Below are positions 59,185-64,000 of a stretch of DNA of 64,000 bases, piece by piece. The position numbers and the translations under genes are program-made. Numbering within the stretch: position 1 is the first letter of the stretch; each line of letters opens with the position of its first letter. The stretch is from positions 186,001-250,000 of the forward strand of contig VWYX01000365.1 of the NCBI GenBank assembly GCA_013396525.1. Direction: 5' to 3'. The stretch is from Chaetorhynchus papuensis (lineage: Eukaryota; Chordata; Aves; Passeriformes; Rhipiduridae). The notes beneath the pieces were generated by a model. It saw only the letters and a list, made by a program, of their open reading frames with translations. It ran no database searches and had not been told where the DNA came from.

Positions 59185-60209
59185 TGGAGCAAACCCTTCC
59201 TGGCAAACAACCAAACCCTTCCAGCGCCCCTAGCGTGGAGTGGAGCAGAGCCGAAGCCGTTTGGTCACAGAACCAGGGTCTGGGCTGGAAGGGATGCTCA
59301 TCAGCAGTGACAGGGGCACACCGGCTCCATCCCCTCCCTGGAGGACGCCCCGCTGTGACCGAGCCCGGGCAGACCCGCGGGTGTGGGTACCACGATCGGC
59401 TCCTGCCACACAGCAGCAGCCACAGAGCTGGAACTTTACTCGGGTTGTTGCTTTTTCCTTGCTTCTACCGATGAGAAAATTTTATTTCAAGGAGCTAAAA
59501 TTAATTTACAGAAACAAAAGAAAGAAAGCCTTTACAGCGCGTGTTTATAGCGGCGTAACGTCGGCAATAAACAGCTGCTGGATGTTACTTAATGTTTCTG
59601 CAGCATATGTTAGAAATGATAAATGGCTGAGTTTTGGTGCCTCATGAAAGATTGAGGCTGTACCATGTTCAGGGCTCGGCTGGGACTGCTGAAATCCCCA
59701 AAGTGAACAGAAGCACCTTTGTAAAGCTATGTAATTTTAGACAAATTAATTCCAACAAGGATTGTAAAGCCGGCTGGACCAGGACCCTGAATTAATTTCC
59801 TCCATTCATTTGTTTACAATGTGTAAAATTGTCTCTTCTGGAGTGTTTTCAGTACTGGCCATGCCAGCACTTTTTAGCACAATAAAGACTCTTTTGCAGT
59901 TTTATTTTAAAAGCTAAAAAGAATAAAGAGTTACACAAAATTAAATGTTTGACCTCAAATGAAGTTTTCATTTCTCCTATGGAAAAAAACTGAATTTCAG
60001 GTGAAATACCCAAACTGGGTATTTTTCACCACTTCTCTGGAATGCTGACGAAGCTCCAGCCCCACCCTCAGCTCCTCACCCAGCCCCACATCCTGACCAC
60101 GCAGGCAGGGACCCCCCAGCCCAGGTCAGCACCCCCCATGGGCCACAGGGAACACACCTGGGTTTGGGGGAAAACGCTCTCATTAAAAAAGAAAAAAAAG
60201 CTTAAACAA

Positions 60210-60660
60210 TCATAGAATCACAGAATCACTCAGGTTGGAAAAGAGCTTTGAGTTCACCCAGTCCAACCATCAGCCAGCACCACCATGGTCACCAATAAAC
60301 CTCAAGTGCCACATCCACTCGGTTTCTGACACTTCCAGGGATGGGGACTCACCCCTGCTCTGGGCAGCTGTGCCAGGGCCAGAGATCCCTTTACATGGAA
60401 ACTTTTCCCAATATCCACCCTGAGCCTCCCCTGGCCCAGCCTGAGGCCGTTCCCTCTCCTCCTGGCCCTGTTCCCTGGGAGCAGAGCCCGACCCCCCCGG
60501 CTGCCCCCTCCTGTCAGGGAGTTGTGCAGAGCCACAGGGTCCCCCCTGAGCCTCCTTTGCTCCAGGCTGAGCCCCTTTCCCAGCTCCCTCAGCCACTCCT
60601 GGGGCTCCAGACCCTTCCCAGCTCTGTTCCCTGCCCTGGACACGCTCCAGCCCCTCAATG
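60210..60660 (-). repeat. CR1 LINE fragment, long copy, STK32C intron 1
   Basis: ATAGAATCACAGAATCACTC then AGGTTGGAAAAGAGC. The 5' 350 bases closely match the copy at 34620. Confidence 0.88.
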
Positions 60661-61180
60661 CTAAAAATAAGGCTGAGAACAAAGTTTGGGGTGTCTTGGC
60701 CATTTTCATTCAAAACTGAAAGCTGATAACCAGTTTTGCTCAGCACAACAGGAAGCTTGGGGTTTGTCAGCCTGGGTTCACCCCCATCCCTGGGAAAACA
60801 TCCATGGCTTTATGCACGTTCTGGCTCTTCAGTGTCAAGGTTTGCTGAGCAAGCCCAGCTTAAAGACAATTAAGGAACTCTCATAGGGGTGTAGAAGCCC
60901 TTAGTAATCAGAAAAAATATCCAGCCAGCAGACATACACTGTTTCCAGGAAGAAACTCATCACTACTATTGCAAGCCAGCTCCAGTCCTCCCAGTTCTGT
61001 GAGACGACTGCTACTAACATCTGATGAAGCACAAGTCCACAGGGGACCCTTGTGATGAAGCACAAAGCTTGAGGAGGAAGAAATGAAGAAAACATTGTTG
61101 AAATCTATAATAAAATTCAGGATGTGGAAGTTCAAGAAGCATCTCCAATATTAAACTGAAAGACACATGACAGAGATGGA

Positions 61181-61408
61181 TCACAGAGTTACAGCATTCC
61201 AGACTGGACTGGGTGAGAAGGGACCTCAAAGCCCATCCAGTGCCACCCCTGCCATGGGCAGGGACACCTCCCACTGTCCCAGGCTGCTCCAAGCCCCAAT
61301 GTCCAGCCTGGCCTTGGGCACTGCCAGGGATCCAGGGGCAGCTACAGCTGCTCTGGGCACCCTGTGCCAGGGCCTGCCCACCCTCCCAGGGAAGAACTCC
61401 TCCTGTAC
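61181..61408 (-). repeat. CR1 LINE 3' end, STK32C intron 1
   Basis: Abundant-subfamily copy with TGCCATGGGCAGGGACACC. Closely similar to 31633 and 14038 through GCCCACCCTCCCAGGGAA. Confidence 0.88.
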
Positions 61409-62496
61409 ACCTAAACTAAATTTAACCTCTGTCAGTTTAATATTTTAAAATCAAAGAAACTGATTTAATTAGAAATCCCTTTGAGGCAGGATTTTTCCCC
61501 CTTTATGGGATGTGTGTGTAGCCTCATGGGACCCCAGTTCAACAGCTCACATCCTTAAACACAACTCCAATAAATGTTTTTTAGCAAGAGAGGGTTTATG
61601 TTACTGCAGAAGTCCTCCCTTAAGTACAACTGCATCCTTGTATTTTACCATCACCCACAGCCCCCGGAACACGCAGCGGGTGGAAATGGAAGATGCCCGA
61701 GTCCTCCCCTCCTGGCCAGGGCTCTGCAGAGGCTGGATCGGACCCTCAACTCAGTCCTTCATCACAACCATCCTCATCAGACCTGTCACTCTTAAAATAT
61801 GGCTACTGCAGCACTGCTCAGCCGCCACACCGGAGCAGGAAGCCTGTCCTGCACCCTCGAGCTGCAGCTGAACTCTAAAATATTTAAGCCCATCCAGAGA
61901 TGCTGGATGAATTCTGGAGGCAGGAAGCCAGCAGGGCTGGCAGCTGAGCTTATGCAAACCCAGACTGAGGTGGAAGGAGGACGTGTCTGAAGTCCTGCTG
62001 AAGAGCTGGTGCCTCTGGATTCGCATCCTGAGGACACCACCAGGGCCGTTCTCCGGCCGACACGTGAGAGAGGCCCCACAGCCGGGAGGACCAGAACCAG
62101 CTGCTCTTGTGGCAGCCTGTCCAACAGCCACCTTCCTGTTTGGCTCTCCCTTTGGCAGCCACTCCAGTGTGATATGGGATGGAGTCCCCAGGAGGGAAGG
62201 GATCAGCATCCCACAGCCCGTGGTGCAGGGGCAACAGCCATGACAGGGCCCTGCCAGCCGGTGTGGTGCACCTTACCCTGGGTACACACAGCGGGAGCTC
62301 TGCTGGGTTCCCTCCTAAACACAAGCAGGAAAACAATTAATGGCAGGTTTTACTGCTCTGTGGGGACGAAATTCCACCAGCAAAACTCCATTGCCTTGTC
62401 TGAAGTTTCCAGAAGGCCCAGCACTGGAAGGGGGTGGTGCAGGACCCTCCGGCTACCTGAGCCACCAGGCTCCATCTTGCCCCATGCATCTGTGCA

Positions 62497-62575
62497 CCCA
62501 TCCACCCATCCATCCATCCACCCATCCCTCCATCCATCCATCCATCCCTCCATCCATACATCCACCTCTCCATCC
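62497..62575. repeat. (ATCC)n tetranucleotide repeat
   Basis: About nineteen CATC units with scattered changes (CACCCATC, CCCTCCATC). Confidence 0.93.
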
Positions 62576-63677
62576 TCTGCTCTAGTGTTTGAGATAAGGT
62601 TTAATTCTGTCTGTGCCAATAAGGCACACATCGCCTGGGCGAGGGGCAGATGGAGCTGTGCTGTTCTGGCACCATTTTAAAGCATTAACCACAGTTCAAT
62701 CCTATCTAATGCAACAAGGACAGATTTTTTTAACATTTATGGCACAGTAATAGTTCCACTGAGTGTCCCCAACTTGCAGTGTAATAAATACAGGGTTTAT
62801 CAGAAATAAAGCTGCTTATTTCCATGAGCTTGGCTCACCCTGTGGTCCTGACTGTACAAGGGAAATCCTTAAACAAGAAGTTAATTCTTTAAATCATTTT
62901 AATCCACAATTTAAACAAAAGTTGTTCTGTGACAAAGTACCCTCTGAGGGTCTGACACAAAAACTGCTCCCCACCCTCAGGTCTTCAGTTCACCTTTGCC
63001 CTGAGGATGAGACAAGCCTAAATCTTGGCCCTTCTCTCAGCTGGAGCCTTCTTTGAGGGAATTCACAGAACTGGAATGATGCAAAGGGTTTGTGCTGCCA
63101 TCCTGCCCAGGAGCGTGTCTCACTCCGAAATCACTCCACCTTCCATGCTCCAGCCTCTCCTCTATGTTAATCACTTCAAAGTTGCTAAATTATTCACTGT
63201 TCAGAAAATACATTTTCATTTCTTAGAGCTGGCAGCCAAGAATGACTTACAGAAATAGGTCATGCTCATCCCATAGAAGAATTACCATACACTTCGTGTG
63301 CTCCCCTCCCCAGTTTCCATTTTTAAGCTCTGTTCCACGTGAGGACGGGCCAAATTTAAACTGTCTGCATTTTTCATGCTGCTCCCACAGTCTCCACCAT
63401 GTGCCCTTACTTTCCATTTTTAATAAACTGTACCCAGTGAAAATATTAACAGACCAACTTCTGTCTGGTGTTCCTGTAGACCTGAGCAAAGCTTTAACGA
63501 CAACTGCAAAGGAAATAACCCCAGTTTTCCATTGCCACTACTCTGGCTTGGGAAAACTCCATCCTGCCTGGAGCCCAGCCACCACTGCCCATGGCCAAGT
63601 GGGGTTTGCACCTGCCTTGAAAGGGGGAGCAGGTTGTAGTTTTCCTTATTTTCATTTTCTCTACCTAAATATCTCCA

Positions 63678-63722
63678 AAATAAACAGATTTTAATGTGAC
63701 ATTAAAAAAAAAAAAAAAAAAA
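63678..63722 (+). other. AATAAA followed by a poly-A tract (possible retrocopy tail)
   Basis: AATAAA near 63679 is followed after about 20 bases by some 19 uninterrupted A (63704-63722). This spacing matches an mRNA 3' end. The 450-codon-equivalent DNA upstream has no protein I recognise, and I found no target-site duplication by eye. Confidence 0.35.
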
Positions 63723-64000
63723 GAGAACTTACTGTTGGCACATTTAATTTTCTGGTTTTACACATCCCCAAACAAAACACAATTGGCCGAGGCCTGTTCC
63801 CAGCAAGCTGTCAGCCAGGATATGCCCAGGCTGCTGCTGTCTGTTTGGTCCACGGGAATTTTTCCTCACTGAGAACCACAGAACAAGGGCCCTGTTCAAG
63901 CTTTGTGCTCCTGTTGCGCTTTGCACTGGCAGTGCCAGCCTCGGATCACTTGGAGACCACACTGGTGCCTCCAGCCTCCAGGAACGGGATTCAGCCCAGG

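Larger units (their letters stand above)
53250..64000 (-). other. STK32C: Part of STK32C intron 1; first exon not in window
   Basis: The exon with the start codon, expected to end just before VNFDHF, was searched for and not found. A large first intron is usual for this gene. Contains CR1 tails, simple repeats, the 74-bp palindrome, two enhancer-like blocks and a poly-A tract. Confidence 0.7.

Noticed and set aside
62490..62585. Repetitive peptide (HPSIHPSIHP type)
   Set aside because: Product of the (ATCC)n simple repeat.
53250..64000. Search for the STK32C start exon
   Set aside because: No stretch encodes an N-terminus ending before VNFDHF with a matching donor. The exon is taken to lie outside the window.
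1..64000. CRISPR arrays, operons, prophage, tRNA or rRNA genes
   Set aside because: None seen. The tandem repeats have no spaced direct-repeat structure and the genome is vertebrate.

Overview
The window is vertebrate nuclear DNA, almost certainly from a bird and probably a songbird. It has split genes with GT/AG introns and CpG-island promoters. About two dozen 3'-end fragments of CR1 LINEs carry the typical avian tail of short ATTCTRTGAT-like units, and two assembly gaps are present (2023-2405 and 19296-19350). It is not bacterial, and most long open frames are GC-rich or repeat-derived shadows.

Layout. Positions 1-7379 hold no gene I can prove and are probably intronic or flanking DNA of an upstream + strand gene. 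An open frame that begins exactly at a splice acceptor (7380-7652), followed by about 1.3 kb of 3'-UTR-like DNA, looks like that gene's last exon. By conserved order it would be JAKMIP3. Positions 9180-10680 are a CpG island with two alternative first exons of DPYSL4 (CRMP3) on the + strand. Thirteen shared coding exons follow to the stop at 21593, with a 3' UTR to about 22380. All exons join in frame and give a 574-residue short form and a 666-residue long form.

Positions 22381-25389 are intergenic. From 53249 down to 27851 on the - strand lie the last eleven coding exons of STK32C (YANK3 kinase), tail-to-tail with DPYSL4, with a 2.4-kb 3' UTR ending near 25390. They join in frame to 392 complete residues. 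The first exon is not in the window; 53250-64000 appears to be part of a large first intron.

Relationship of the genes. The DPYSL-STK32-JAKMIP neighbourhood is an old vertebrate block present three times (DPYSL3/STK32A/JAKMIP2, CRMP1/STK32B/JAKMIP1, DPYSL4/STK32C/JAKMIP3), and residues here fit the third copy. DPYSL4 is a non-enzymatic cytoskeletal adaptor of neurons and STK32C is a little-studied, brain-enriched kinase. Nothing in the sequence shows that they act in one pathway.

The most unusual non-gene structure is a perfect 74-bp palindrome with no spacer at 59111-59184. Other points of interest are a 61-bp tandem repeat, enhancer-like AT-rich blocks with homeodomain and octamer motifs in the STK32C introns, a GGGAC quadruplex-type repeat between the two DPYSL4 promoters, and a poly-A tract with an upstream AATAAA. 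I did not find a convincing new biological system.
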